Below, one piece after another: positions 34,895 to 44,137 of a DNA stretch of 64,000 nucleotides; position 1 is the stretch's first letter, and every line of letters starts with the position of its first letter. The notes under the pieces are model-generated. The model was not told the DNA's origin. It did no database searches and was given only the letters and a program-made list of their open reading frames with translations. The stretch spans positions 241,579-305,578 of the forward strand of contig NZ_QFWW01000037.1 in NCBI RefSeq assembly GCF_003265345.1. The letters run 5' to 3'. This DNA is from Lentzea terrae (GTDB lineage: Bacteria > Actinomycetota > Actinomycetes > Mycobacteriales > Pseudonocardiaceae). The position numbers and the translations under genes were made by a program.

Positions 34895-35203
34895 TCAGGC
34901 CTTGACGGCCGACTTGGCGGGCTCGCGGCGCAGGACCTTCGTCCGGAGCACCGTCTCCTGCAGACCGAGCTGGCGGTCCAGTTCCTTCACCGCGTCAGGC
35001 GTCGAGGTCAGGTCGAGCACCGCGTAGATGCCCTCGCTGTTCTTGTTGATCTCGAAGCTCAACCGGCGCTTGCCCCACACCTCGACCTTCTCAACGTTGC
35101 CGCCCGTGGTGCGGATGACGTTGAGGAACGTGTCGAGAGACGGCGCGATCGTGCGCTCGTCAAGGCTGGGGTCGAGGATGACCATCACTTCGTAATGACG
35201 CAT
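34895..35203 (-). CDS. rpsF: 30S ribosomal protein S6
   Basis: A 102-residue S6, starting MRHYEVMVILDPSLDERTIA, with VEVWGKRRLSFEINKNSEGI in the core. ATG 35203 gives the family start; GTG 35212 is closer to GGAGG but adds three residues. First gene of the rpsF-ssb-rpsR-rplI operon, which matches the M. tuberculosis Rv0053-Rv0056 order. Confidence 0.97.
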   Translation of the reverse strand: MRHYEVMVILDPSLDERTIAPSLDTFLNVIRTTGGNVEKVEVWGKRRLSFEINKNSEGIYAVLDLTSTPDAVKELDRQLGLQETVLRTKVLRREPAKSAVKA

Positions 35204-35232
35204 GAGGACCACTCACCTCCTGTGGACTCGCG

Positions 35233-35251
35233 GCCACGGGCTTTCCGTGGC
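35233..35251 (-). promoter_or_regulatory. Leader hairpin upstream of rpsF
   Basis: GCCACGG (35233-35239) and CCGTGGC (35245-35251) form a 7-bp stem with a 5-base loop in the rpsF 5' leader; on the mRNA strand it is followed by CGCGAG. In many bacteria the rpsF leader binds the S6:S18 complex through a hairpin with a CCG element, giving feedback control. This hairpin is a candidate, not a proven match. Confidence 0.4.
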
Positions 35252-35304
35252 AGGAGGGTCGTCGCGTCAGCAACTGAAGAAGGTTAACAGAGCGCGTCCG
35301 GCGA

Positions 35305-36237
35305 CTACGCAGGGGTGCGGCGGAGCACCCAGGTCCGCACCAGCGCACCCGTCACGCAGGCCAGCAGCAGCACCGCGACCAGCACCGGGGCGCCCACGCC
35401 ACCGGGACCGCCGAGCCTCGGCAGTGCCGTCGCGCGACCGGCCGCCTGCACCGGGTCGCCGTCGACGCCGTTTCCGTTGGAGGCGCGGGGAACCTGCGAG
35501 CCGTACCGCACGCCGGGCGACGGCGAGTAGAGGCCGGGCATCGCGAACGGCAGCGAGCCGTAGGTGAACAGCGGCACGCGGCCGAAGTTCGAACCGAACG
35601 AGTAGAGCGCGAAGTCGCGGTTGCCTGCGATGCCCTGCGGCGCTCCCGGTGTGCCGGGAGTCACACCCGGCTGCTGGCCAGGAGGCGTGCCGGGCTGCGG
35701 CTGAGGCTGTCCGGCCGGCGGCTTCGGGGCCTGAATCCCGCCGACCGCCTGCTGGGAGGCGTCCGCGACCGCCTTGCTGCCGTCCTGCACGGGTGCCGCG
35801 ACCTGGTTCACGCCCGTGACGACCACGCCGCAGCCACTGGTCAGCGTCGCGCGCACGGTCTTGTCGAGCGTCCCGAGGATCGGGCCGAGCAACGGCAGCT
35901 TCTGCAGCTCCGCCATCACGGCGTTCGCGATCGTGGCACCGCTGATGGTCGTCGTACCGGCCTGCACCGCACCGATCGGAATGGGCTTGAGCTGGGAGAA
36001 CGCCTGCTTGAACGGCTCGACGAGCGGCGGGCCGAGCAACGGCACGGCGCGCACGAGGTCCGTCACGGGCTGGAGCACTGCGTTCGGACTGAGCGAGACG
36101 GGAGTTCCCGGCGTGCCCTGCACGCTCGTGGCACAACTGCCCACGACGATGGGCTCTGCCGCGGTGGCCGGAACCGCGCCCACTGAGGCGGAGACCAGCG
36201 CCAGCAGCGTCGCGGCGGTGACGCTCAGCAGTCGCAT
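35305..36237 (-). CDS. Exported protein with C-terminal membrane anchor
   Basis: A 310-residue surface protein of unknown function. Signal peptide MRLLSVTAATLLALVSASVG with cleavage near ATAAEP. The mature N-terminal domain (~30-160) contains two Cys (GSCATS and SGCGVV) that may form a disulfide, followed by a Pro/Gly/Gln linker (PPAGQPQPQPGTPPGQQPGV), a middle segment (RDFALYSFGSNFGRVPLF) and a C-terminal hydrophobic anchor (APVLVAVLLLACVTGALV) ending in basic residues. No LPXTG motif. Lies between rpsF and the divergent endonuclease IV gene. Confidence 0.78.
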   Translation of the reverse strand: MRLLSVTAATLLALVSASVGAVPATAAEPIVVGSCATSVQGTPGTPVSLSPNAVLQPVTDLVRAVPLLGPPLVEPFKQAFSQLKPIPIGAVQAGTTTISGATIANAVMAELQKLPLLGPILGTLDKTVRATLTSGCGVVVTGVNQVAAPVQDGSKAVADASQQAVGGIQAPKPPAGQPQPQPGTPPGQQPGVTPGTPGAPQGIAGNRDFALYSFGSNFGRVPLFTYGSLPFAMPGLYSPSPGVRYGSQVPRASNGNGVDGDPVQAAGRATALPRLGGPGGVGAPVLVAVLLLACVTGALVRTWVLRRTPA

Positions 36238-36371
36238 GTGAACTCCTTTCCTACTCCCTAGTAGTAACGACCGTATGTCCTGTTCGTGACGCAGGCCATC
36301 CCCAGTTTTGCCAATTACTCCTATCGGCGGCGGCTGCGGTGGCGTTATGGACTCCGACTACCCTCGTGTTC

Positions 36372-37142
36372 ATGCGCATCGGGGCTCATGTCCGCGACGA
36401 CGACCCGGTTGACGCCGCGGCCGAACGCGGGGCCGAGGTCGTCCAGTTCTTCCTCTCGGATCCCCAGGGCTGGAAGAAACCCAAACCTCACCCGCAGACG
36501 GAGGCCCTGCTCGCCTCCGATCTCGAGGTGTTCATCCACGCCCCGTACATGATCAACATCGCGTCGCTGAACAACAAGATCCGGATTCCGTCCAGGAAGA
36601 ACGTGATCCAGCACGCGGAGGCCGCCGCGACCGTGGGCGCCAAGGGCCTGATCGTGCACGGCGGGCACGTCACGAAGGGCGAGGACCCGGCGGAGGGCTT
36701 CGCGAACTGGCGCAAGTTCTTCGAGCGGCAGGTCGCCGAGGGCGGCTTCGCGGTCCCGATCCTGATCGAGAACACCGCGGGCGGCGACAACGCCATGGCC
36801 CGCACCTTCGACTCCCTCAAGCTGCTCTGGGACGCGGTCGGCGAGTTCGGCGCGGGCTTCTGCCTCGACACCTGCCACGCGTTCGCCGCCGGCGAGGACC
36901 TGGTCGGCATCGTCGATCGGGTGAAAGCGATCACCGGACGCATCGACCTCGTGCACCTCAACAGCTCGCGCGACGAGTTCGGCTCCTCGCGCGACCGGCA
37001 CGACAACATCAAGACCGGCACCATCGACGCGGATCAGCTGGTGGCCGTCGCGGCCAGCGCCGGATGCCCCGTCGTCGTCGAGACACCGGACGAGGGCCAG
37101 GCCGCCGACATCGCCTACCTGCGCGACCACGCCGGCCGGTGA
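36372..37142 (+). CDS. nfo: Deoxyribonuclease IV (AP endonuclease)
   Basis: A 256-residue TIM-barrel endonuclease of the endonuclease IV family that cuts DNA 5' to abasic sites, using three zinc ions. Ligand motifs visible: FIHAPYMINIAS, LIVHGGHV, ILIENTAG, GFCLDTCHAFAAG, LVHLNSSRDEFGSSRDRHDN and VVVETPDE. ATG 36372 gives the usual MRIGAHV start. Its stop overlaps the GTG start of the following glycosyltransferase gene. Confidence 0.92.
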   Translation: MRIGAHVRDDDPVDAAAERGAEVVQFFLSDPQGWKKPKPHPQTEALLASDLEVFIHAPYMINIASLNNKIRIPSRKNVIQHAEAAATVGAKGLIVHGGHVTKGEDPAEGFANWRKFFERQVAEGGFAVPILIENTAGGDNAMARTFDSLKLLWDAVGEFGAGFCLDTCHAFAAGEDLVGIVDRVKAITGRIDLVHLNSSRDEFGSSRDRHDNIKTGTIDADQLVAVAASAGCPVVVETPDEGQAADIAYLRDHAGR

Positions 37143-38545
37143 AATCGGTGCACGAGGTGGTGAGCGTGACGCCCGAACGAGGCGAATCAGGGCGTTTCGT
37201 GAACCGCTTCGGCAGGCCCGCCGCTGTCGTCCTCGTGCTGCTGTGCGGGCTCACGCTGCTGCTGGGCTTCATCAACAAGGACCGCTGCACCGGTCCGGCG
37301 TTCGACCAGTGGGGCCGCACGGAGCCCGACTACGCGGAGCGCAACAAGCAAGAGGTCTGCTACTCCGACATCCAGCATCTCTGGATCGGGCGCGACGTCG
37401 ACCGGCACGTCTTCCCGTACGTCGACGGCGCCATCAACGACAAGGGGTACCTCGTCGGCGGCACCGTCGAGTACCCGGTGCTCTCCGGCCTGCTGATCTG
37501 GGCCGGCGCGATCTTCGCGCACAACGACGCGGAGTACCTGCTCTTCTCGTCGCTGCTGATGGCGCCGTTCGGCCTGCTCACGGGCTGGTTGCTGGGCAAG
37601 CTCGCCCGCTGGCGCGCGCTCCTGTGGGCGATCGGGCCGCCGCTCATCCTCTACGCGTTCCACAACTGGGACCTGCCGGTCGTGCTGTGCTCGGTGGCCG
37701 CGGTCTACGTGGTGCACCGCTGGAACCGGCCACTGGTCGAACGCGCGACGGTCGCGTCCGTCCTGCTGGGCCTCGGGTTCGCGTTCAAGGTCTACCCGGC
37801 TGCCTTCGTGCTGCCCCTGATGCTCTTCGTGGGCACCGGCGGCTGGCGCGGTCAGGAGCTGCCGGAGGGCAAGAAGATCGACATCCGCGGCGCGGTGCAG
37901 GTCGGCCTCGCATCGATCATCACGGTCGTGCTGGTCAACCTGCCGTTCGCGGTCGCCGGCTTCGAAGGCTGGCTCGCGTCGTTCGAGTTCCAGCAGCTGC
38001 GCAGGGTCGACATCACCACGAACTCGATCTGGTACTGGGGTCTGCGGCCGTTCATCGGCGACGACGACCTGCAGTCCCTGGTCGGTGTCCTCTCGCCGGT
38101 CCTGATCCTGGTCTCGTTCGCGGTCGCCGCGGGCTACGGCCTGCTGCGGTTCCGGCGCGAAGGCACCTACCCGTGGATCGCGGTGTCGGGCGCGATGCTG
38201 TGCGGGTTCATGCTGCTGCACAAGGTCCACTCGCCGCAGTACACGCTGTGGCTGGTGCCGTTCCTCGTGCTGCTGCGCGTGCGGCTCATGTGGGCGTTCG
38301 CGTACTTCCTGGTCGACCTGGCGATGGGCATCGGGATCTTCCGCTGGTACTGGGCGATCGAGAACGACGGCCCGTACGGGATCTACGACAGCCTCTCCGC
38401 TCAGGCCGTGACGATCGGCGTGTGGGGCAGGGCCGCGCTGCTGGTCGCGCTGTTCGTGGTGTTCCTCAACTCGCGTGATGTGACCGAGGACGATCAGCCT
38501 CGTCCGAGCGCAGCCGGTGCAACGGCTCGCCCCGTGCAGGCGTGA
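37139..38545 (+). CDS. GT87-family membrane glycosyltransferase (first copy)
   Basis: A ~468-residue polytopic membrane protein of the GT87 (DUF2029) family, the polyprenyl-phosphate-mannose-dependent mannosyltransferases of actinobacteria. About ten transmembrane segments, early outer loop with the acidic sites IQHLWIGRDVDRHVFPYVDG, and late motif LHKVHSPQYTLWLVPFLVLL. GTG 37139 overlaps the nfo stop. Paralogue of the convergent gene next door, and their 3' ends overlap by 80 bases. Acceptor lipid or glycan unknown. Confidence 0.85.
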   Translation: MKSVHEVVSVTPERGESGRFVNRFGRPAAVVLVLLCGLTLLLGFINKDRCTGPAFDQWGRTEPDYAERNKQEVCYSDIQHLWIGRDVDRHVFPYVDGAINDKGYLVGGTVEYPVLSGLLIWAGAIFAHNDAEYLLFSSLLMAPFGLLTGWLLGKLARWRALLWAIGPPLILYAFHNWDLPVVLCSVAAVYVVHRWNRPLVERATVASVLLGLGFAFKVYPAAFVLPLMLFVGTGGWRGQELPEGKKIDIRGAVQVGLASIITVVLVNLPFAVAGFEGWLASFEFQQLRRVDITTNSIWYWGLRPFIGDDDLQSLVGVLSPVLILVSFAVAAGYGLLRFRREGTYPWIAVSGAMLCGFMLLHKVHSPQYTLWLVPFLVLLRVRLMWAFAYFLVDLAMGIGIFRWYWAIENDGPYGIYDSLSAQAVTIGVWGRAALLVALFVVFLNSRDVTEDDQPRPSAAGATARPVQA

Positions 38546-40049
38546 CGATCCGCCGGTCCGGCGCGTCCTCCAGGACGCCCGCCAACGGGTCCTGATCGCC
38601 CGCGATGCGCACCAGGTCGCGCTCCGGGTGGTAGATCTCCTTCAGGATGAGCACGCACAGCCCGATGACGGCCGCATCGCGCAGCAGCACGGCGCCGAGG
38701 AACCAGTCGATCGGCAGGCCCTTGTTCTCCGTGCCGAGGTAGAAGTACATCCGCGGCACCCACACGAGCGCGTCGACCGTCATCCAGGCGAGCAGCAGCT
38801 TCCAGCGCGGCAACGCGAGCACCGCCAGCGGCACCAGCCACAGCGAGTACTGCGGGCTCCACACCTTGTTCGTCAGCAGGAACGCCGCCACGACGAGGAA
38901 CCCGAGCTGCGCGAGCCGCGGCCGGGTCGGCGCGGACAAAGCCACGTACGCGATACCGGCGCAGCAGGCGAGGAACAGCACCGCGCTCACCGTGTTGAGC
39001 ACGGTCGGCGGCTGCCCCTGCGTCAGCCCGGGGTCGAAGCCCTGCCAGCCGGTCCACTGCACCAGCACGTTGTAGATCGTGTCCGGGTCGGCGTTGCGCT
39101 CGCTGTTGAGGCGGAAGAACTCCTTCCACCCCGTCGCCGAGGCCGGGTTCAACGCGATGGGCGCGTTGACGAGCGCCCACGCCCCGATGGCCGACGCGGT
39201 GGTGGTGAGCCCCGCCTTCAACCGGTCAGAACGCCAGCACAGCAGGAGCAGCGGCCCGAGCAGGAACAACGGATAGAGCTTCGCCGCGCCGCCCAGGCCG
39301 ATCAGCACGCCGGCGAGCGCGGGCTTCTTCCGCGCCCACGCCAGCAGACCGGCCGTGGCGAACGCCGTCGCGATGGTGTCGAAGTTGGTGAACGCGTGGA
39401 CGATGACCAACGGTGACACCGCGGCGATCGCGGCATCCCACATCCGCCTGCGTGCGATCCGGGCCACCGAGAACACGGTGACGAGCCACGCCACGGCCAG
39501 CCAGAACGCCGTGACGTTGAAGTACACGATGACCGTCATCGGCAGGCCGGGCACCAACGCCACGAGCCCTTGCGCCACCCGCGCGTTGATCCACTGGAAG
39601 ATGCCGGTGACCACGGGGTACTCCATGTACCGGATGTGCTCGGTCGGCTTGCCCTCGTCGTCCTTCCACGACGTGATGTACGGGAAGGAACCGGGCTGGT
39701 CGAGCCGTTCCGCGGTGTAGAGCGGCACGGTGTCGGAGTAGCAGAGCGCGGTGAACTGCTTGCTGCCCCGCCAGTCCAGCTGCACCTGGCCCTTGTCGTC
39801 GACGTACTGCTGGATGCACGGCGACTTCTGCACCCATCCGGCCAGCAGCGTCAGCACGGCGAGCAGCAGGATCACCCGCAGCGCCGTCCAGAACCAGTGC
39901 CTGCCGACCAGAGCGTGCTCGCCGAGCGGACCGCCGAAGGGTCTGCTCAGGGTGCGGGCGAGCGACTCGGTCCAGGTGGGGGCGACCCGCTCCTCGTGCG
40001 TGAGCGAGTCGGTGTCCTCTGCTTGAGGCTCGGCAGGGCTGCTGGGCAC
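38466..40049 (-). CDS. GT87-family membrane glycosyltransferase (second copy)
   Basis: A 527-residue polytopic GT87-type protein. An acidic cytoplasmic N-terminus (~65 residues) precedes about ten membrane segments. It shares blocks with the first copy: ALCYSDTVPLYTAERLDQPG and FPYITSW in the first outer loop, GLGGAAKLYPLFLLGPLLLL and LTNKVWSPQYSLWLVPLAVL. Located directly downstream of the PBP gene, which is where M. tuberculosis has Rv0051, so this copy is the likely orthologue and the other one an extra paralogue. Confidence 0.87.
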   Translation of the reverse strand: MPSSPAEPQAEDTDSLTHEERVAPTWTESLARTLSRPFGGPLGEHALVGRHWFWTALRVILLLAVLTLLAGWVQKSPCIQQYVDDKGQVQLDWRGSKQFTALCYSDTVPLYTAERLDQPGSFPYITSWKDDEGKPTEHIRYMEYPVVTGIFQWINARVAQGLVALVPGLPMTVIVYFNVTAFWLAVAWLVTVFSVARIARRRMWDAAIAAVSPLVIVHAFTNFDTIATAFATAGLLAWARKKPALAGVLIGLGGAAKLYPLFLLGPLLLLCWRSDRLKAGLTTTASAIGAWALVNAPIALNPASATGWKEFFRLNSERNADPDTIYNVLVQWTGWQGFDPGLTQGQPPTVLNTVSAVLFLACCAGIAYVALSAPTRPRLAQLGFLVVAAFLLTNKVWSPQYSLWLVPLAVLALPRWKLLLAWMTVDALVWVPRMYFYLGTENKGLPIDWFLGAVLLRDAAVIGLCVLILKEIYHPERDLVRIAGDQDPLAGVLEDAPDRRIVTPARGEPLHRLRSDEADRPRSHHAS

Positions 40050-40111
40050 GTCGCGGATGTTACGGCCAAGACCGTTTCGCCGTGGTCAACATCCCCGACC
40101 AAAGCAAAGGA

Positions 40112-40132
40112 CCTGGTGCGATGTGCACCAGG
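40112..40132 (-). terminator. Hairpin terminator after the PBP gene
   Basis: CCTGGTGC (40112-40119) pairs with GCACCAGG (40125-40132) around a 5-base loop. On the minus strand the stem is followed by TCCTTTGCTTTGG, a T-rich stretch. It separates the PBP gene from the GT87 gene downstream. Confidence 0.75.
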
Positions 40133-40152
40133 CCCTCGGCTAACGCGGGGTA

Positions 40153-42927
40153 CTAACCTCCCCCGGGATCTCGGATGTCACCCGGTCCCGGTTTCGTCGT
40201 GGTCGGCTTCGTGTTGCCCGTCGTCGTGGGGTTGGGGCAGATGAGGCCCGTGCAGGGCTCGTTCGGGTCCGACGTCCTCGTCTGGGTCGGCCTGTTGTCG
40301 GTCGGCCTGTTCGGCTCGGAGGCCGGCGGCGCGCTCGACGGCGGCGCGCTCGACTTCTTCGGCGGGTTGTACTGGCCGAGCGGCTTGGCCTTCGGGAACT
40401 TCTCCATCTGCGTGCCGGCCAGCGCCTTGTTCATGAACGCCTGCCAGATCTGGCCCGGCACACCGGAACCAAAGATGTTGGCACCGGTCTTGTCTCGGAT
40501 GGGCAGGTTTCCCTCGTCGCGGCCGACCCACACGGAGACCGAGATGGACGGCGTGTAGCCGACCATCCACGCCTTCGAGTTGAGGCCGGCACCCTGGCCG
40601 ACGCTCTCCGACAGTTCGTGGGTACCGGTCTTGCCGGCGCACTCTCGGCCACCCGCACAGATGGTCGACCTGGAGTTCTTGGGGATCTCCTTGAGCACGT
40701 CGGTGACGTTGTCGGCGATGTCCTCGCTCTTCTTCTGGTCCGGGTCGAACGCCGAGATCGGCTTGTCCACGTGCTGGTAGAGAACGCTGCCGTCCGGGCC
40801 GGTGATCTTCAGGATGAAGAACGGCGCGCGGTAGACACCGCGTGCGGCGAACGTCGCGTACGCCGACGCCATGTCGAACGGACGGACCACGGCCTGGTCA
40901 CCACCGAGCGAGATACCACCGTTCGGGGTGCCGCCGTTCTCACCGACCAGCAGCTTCTTCGGGCCCTGGCCGATGTTGACCTCGTTCGGGATGCCCGCCT
41001 GGTGGGCGGCCTTGACCGTCTTCGGCACGCCGACGTCGTTCACGACCATGTCGTAGAACACGGTGTTCAACGACTTGATCATGGCCTCGCGGACCGGGCA
41101 CTCCTTGCCGCACGAGTTGTCGTTGCTGGAGTTCTTGATCGGGTTCGGGACGCCGGGGAACCTGCGCGGCGACGTGCCGTCGTAGGTCGTGCCGAGACCC
41201 TTGCCGTCCTGCAGCGCCGCGACCAGGTCGAACGGCTTGAACGACGAGCCGGGTTCCTGCAGCGTGCCCTTCGCGTAGTCGAAGGAGCCGCGGCCCTCTC
41301 TGCCGCCCCAGTAGGCGCGCACCGCGCCCGAGGTCGGGTCGATGGCCGTCAGCGACGTCCTCAACTCCTTCGGCTGCGCGCCCTTGATCATGATCTCGTC
41401 CACGGCCTGCTCGGCCGCGTCCTGCATCTTCGGGTCGATCGTCGTCTGGATGGTGACGCCGGTCTTCTGCGCCTGCTCGAACGAGACGCCGGTCTGCTCG
41501 GCCTCCAGGGCCTCCTGGACCTGGTCGACGATCAGGCCGCGCGGGCCCTCCAGCGACTTCGGCTGCGTCTCGGCGAACGACTTCGGCTGCGGCCACTGCT
41601 GCGCGTCGTAGTAGTCCTGCTTGATCCAGCCCTTCTGGAGCATCTGACCCATGACGTACTTCCACTGCTTCTGCGAGTGCTCCTTGTCCTCGGACCAGGA
41701 GGGCGTCTGGATCATCGCGGCGATCAGTGCGGCCTCGGAAGGAGTGAGGTCCTTCATCTCCTTCTTGTAGTACACCTGCGCCGCTGCCTTGAAGCCGTTC
41801 GCACCACGACCGAAGTACACCGTGTTGAGGTACGCGGTGAGGATCGCGTTGTGGTCCGACTCGTTGCTCATCTTGAAGGCCTTGACGACCTCGGTGAACT
41901 TACGGGTGTAAGTCGCCTCTTCGTTGCCGGTGGCCTTCTTGATGTACTGCTGCGTCAGACCGGAACCACCACCGGTGCCGCTGTTGGTCACCTGGAACCA
42001 GACCGCGCGGAGGATGGCCTTGGCGTCGAAGCCGGGGTTGTCGTAGAAGTCCGCGTCCTCCGCAGCCAGCACTGCGTGCTTGACGGTCTCCGGGATCTCC
42101 TCGTACGTCAGCATCGTCCGGTTCTCACCGGGCGAGGTGATCTTGGTCATCTCCTGGCCGTCGGAGTACTGCAGCGTGATCGTCTTGTTCTGGCCGGCCG
42201 CGATCTGGTCCGGCTTCGGCCATTCGACGAGCGGGTACGCGACGGCGACCGCGATCACCGGACCGAGGATCATCAGACCGAGCGCGACGAACGCACCGAT
42301 CCGGACGCGCTTCCAGATCTTCTTCTTGCGCAGACGACGCTCCTCCTCTTCGGTGAGCTCCGGCTCGTCGTCGTAGTACTCGTCGTCGTAATCGTCGTCG
42401 ACGACGCCGCCGGCGAGCAGGAACTCGTCGTCGGGCTCGCGGTGCGTCAGCAGGTCGGGCTCGCGCTGCGTCGGCCGGTTGACCGGAGGCAGCTGCGTGG
42501 TCCGCTCCTCACCGGGGCGTGGGGGCACGCCAGGACGGCCGGGGCCGCCCTGCGGGCCACCGGGACGACGCCCACCGGGAGGCGGGGCCATCGGCATGCC
42601 GCCGGGAGGCGTCGGGGGACGGCCCCCGGGCCCACCTGGACCACCCTGCGGGCCGCCGGGACCGTTCACCGGGCGGCCAGGGCCGCCCTGCGGTCCACCG
42701 GGCGCACCCTGCGGACCGCCTGGTCCGTTCGGGCGGCGTGGGGGCTGCTGCTGTGGGAATCCACCGGGTGGCGTGCCACCCTGGGGAGGGCGCGCGAAAC
42801 CACCGGGCGGGGTGCCCGGTCGTGGCTGATTCGGGACATCACGTCTCGTGCCGCCGCCGTCCGGGTCGTCCCCGGTCGGCCACTGCGGCTCGCCTCCGCG
42901 CTGCCGGTCATCATGCTGGTCGTTCAC
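40153..42927 (-). CDS. ponA: Class A penicillin-binding protein (PonA-like)
   Basis: A 924-residue bifunctional peptidoglycan synthase. Residues 1-160 are a Pro/Gly/Arg-rich cytoplasmic tail; an acidic stretch and a basic stop-transfer precede one membrane segment (IGAFVALGLMILGPVIAVAV). The glycosyltransferase domain has HAVLAAEDADFYDNPGFD and GGGSGLTQQYIKKA. The transpeptidase domain has SSFK (Ser nucleophile in EPGSSFKPFDLV), SLN and KTGT. A Pro/Thr-rich tail closes the protein. GTG start. Orthologous position to M. tuberculosis ponA1. Confidence 0.95.
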   Translation of the reverse strand: MNDQHDDRQRGGEPQWPTGDDPDGGGTRRDVPNQPRPGTPPGGFARPPQGGTPPGGFPQQQPPRRPNGPGGPQGAPGGPQGGPGRPVNGPGGPQGGPGGPGGRPPTPPGGMPMAPPPGGRRPGGPQGGPGRPGVPPRPGEERTTQLPPVNRPTQREPDLLTHREPDDEFLLAGGVVDDDYDDEYYDDEPELTEEEERRLRKKKIWKRVRIGAFVALGLMILGPVIAVAVAYPLVEWPKPDQIAAGQNKTITLQYSDGQEMTKITSPGENRTMLTYEEIPETVKHAVLAAEDADFYDNPGFDAKAILRAVWFQVTNSGTGGGSGLTQQYIKKATGNEEATYTRKFTEVVKAFKMSNESDHNAILTAYLNTVYFGRGANGFKAAAQVYYKKEMKDLTPSEAALIAAMIQTPSWSEDKEHSQKQWKYVMGQMLQKGWIKQDYYDAQQWPQPKSFAETQPKSLEGPRGLIVDQVQEALEAEQTGVSFEQAQKTGVTIQTTIDPKMQDAAEQAVDEIMIKGAQPKELRTSLTAIDPTSGAVRAYWGGREGRGSFDYAKGTLQEPGSSFKPFDLVAALQDGKGLGTTYDGTSPRRFPGVPNPIKNSSNDNSCGKECPVREAMIKSLNTVFYDMVVNDVGVPKTVKAAHQAGIPNEVNIGQGPKKLLVGENGGTPNGGISLGGDQAVVRPFDMASAYATFAARGVYRAPFFILKITGPDGSVLYQHVDKPISAFDPDQKKSEDIADNVTDVLKEIPKNSRSTICAGGRECAGKTGTHELSESVGQGAGLNSKAWMVGYTPSISVSVWVGRDEGNLPIRDKTGANIFGSGVPGQIWQAFMNKALAGTQMEKFPKAKPLGQYNPPKKSSAPPSSAPPASEPNRPTDNRPTQTRTSDPNEPCTGLICPNPTTTGNTKPTTTKPGPGDIRDPGGG

Positions 42928-43007
42928 GTGAAAAGGCCTCCCAGACCGGCGTGCATCAGCACGCGGTTCGGTGGTCGTACTTCGTTCGGAGCAGTGTCAC
43001 CGGAGCG

Positions 43008-43406
43008 TCATTCCGCCGCAGTCCTCCGACGTGGCTTTTCCAGCCCACGCTTCCCCAGGACGTATGACTGCACCAGGTGGTTCCAACTGCACGTGCGACA
43101 AACTTCAACGACGTACACGGTGAACTCGTCGAAGAGGGTTGCCATCTTCACGAGTTCTTCAGGTGTCCGCGCCGAGCCGGTCGCGTGCTTCAGCTCGTCA
43201 CCGTAGACCCACGACACGTTCGTGAGCGGTTCCTTCCGGCACACCGGGCATGGCACTTCCGTCGCCGTACCGTGGAACTTCGCAGCTCGCAGCAGGTACG
43301 GGGACGCGTCGCAGACCTCCATGGTGCCCGTGCGGCCGGAGTAGACCTCCGCCAGCAGCGCACGCCGCTGCAGCGAGTAGTCCACCACCTGCCGTTGGGT
43401 CAACAC
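43008..43406 (-). CDS. DUF5318 zinc-ribbon-like protein
   Basis: A 132-residue cytoplasmic protein with two Cys pairs, VPCPVCRKEPL (near residue 55) and VCRTCSWNHL (near residue 103), which probably bind one zinc. Start MLTQRQVVDYSLQRRALLAE and these motifs match DUF5318 proteins, found in the same place (beside ponA and padR/ino1) in mycobacteria (Rv0049). Function unknown. Divergent from padR. Confidence 0.85.
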   Translation of the reverse strand: MLTQRQVVDYSLQRRALLAEVYSGRTGTMEVCDASPYLLRAAKFHGTATEVPCPVCRKEPLTNVSWVYGDELKHATGSARTPEELVKMATLFDEFTVYVVEVCRTCSWNHLVQSYVLGKRGLEKPRRRTAAE

Positions 43407-43516
43407 GTGACCAGAGTACGTGCCGACCGCTTTCCGATGATGGGCCGTTCAGGGCAGCGAGGTCCGGCGCGATATGACGGTGTGCCACATCCCACAGTGA
43501 AGAGGGGCGAACGATG

Positions 43517-43533
43517 TATCGCGGCGATATAAT
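43517..43533 (+). promoter_or_regulatory. Palindrome and -10-like box upstream of padR
   Basis: TATCG-CGG-CGATA (43517-43529) is an inverted repeat overlapping a perfect TATAAT at 43528-43533, about 40 bases upstream of the padR start. An operator overlapping the -10 element would fit autoregulation by the PadR protein. A -35 element is not clear. Confidence 0.5.
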
Positions 43534-43570
43534 CACCTCACCTATCGGTGCAGGTGCGAGGAGGTGACTC

Positions 43571-44107
43571 GTGTTCGAGTTCGCGCTGCTCGGCCTGCTG
43601 CACGAGGCGCCCATGCACGGCTACGAGCTGCGCAAGCGCTTGCACGACCTGCTCGGAGCGTTTCGCGCGTTCTCCTACGGATCGCTGTACCCAACATTGC
43701 GGCGACTCCAACGTGCGGGCCTGATCGTGGAGGAAGGACCGGAGGAACCGGCTCTTTCTTGGGGACGTCGGGCTCGCAAGGTCTACAAGCTGACCCCGGA
43801 AGGCAAGGAGCGGTTCGCCGACCTCCTGGCCAACGCGGGCCCGCAGACCTGGGACGACGACTCGTTCGGAGTCCATCTGGCGTTCTTCTCGCGCACGCCG
43901 GCCGACATCAGGATGCGCATCCTGGAAGGCCGCCGGCGGTGTGTCGAGGAACGCAGGGAAGGGCTCCGCGAGCGACTCACGCGCACGGGTGAGCAGATCG
44001 ACCGCTACACCCGTGAGCTGCACAGGCAGGGCCTGGAAAGCACGGAGCGCGAGGTGCGGTGGCTCAACGAGCTCATCGCGCACGAACAGTCCGAGCAGGA
44101 CGAGTAG
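43571..44107 (+). CDS. PadR-family transcriptional regulator
   Basis: A 178-residue regulator. Winged-helix domain at the N-terminus (FEFALLGLLHEAPMHGYELR, SYGSLYPTLRRLQRAGLI, GRRARKVYKLTPEGKERFAD) and a helical C-terminal dimerisation domain. GTG 43571 follows GAGGAGGTG. It lies 30 bases upstream of ino1 and, as in mycobacteria (Rv0047c-Rv0046c), is probably co-transcribed with it and may control inositol synthesis. Confidence 0.93.
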   Translation: MFEFALLGLLHEAPMHGYELRKRLHDLLGAFRAFSYGSLYPTLRRLQRAGLIVEEGPEEPALSWGRRARKVYKLTPEGKERFADLLANAGPQTWDDDSFGVHLAFFSRTPADIRMRILEGRRRCVEERREGLRERLTRTGEQIDRYTRELHRQGLESTEREVRWLNELIAHEQSEQDE

Positions 44108-44137
44108 TACTCATCGTTGATCAAGGAGGACTCGGCA

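Noticed and set aside
40618..43206. An 860-codon plus-strand open frame over the PBP gene
   Set aside because: Low-complexity shadow; the minus strand encodes all class A PBP motifs.
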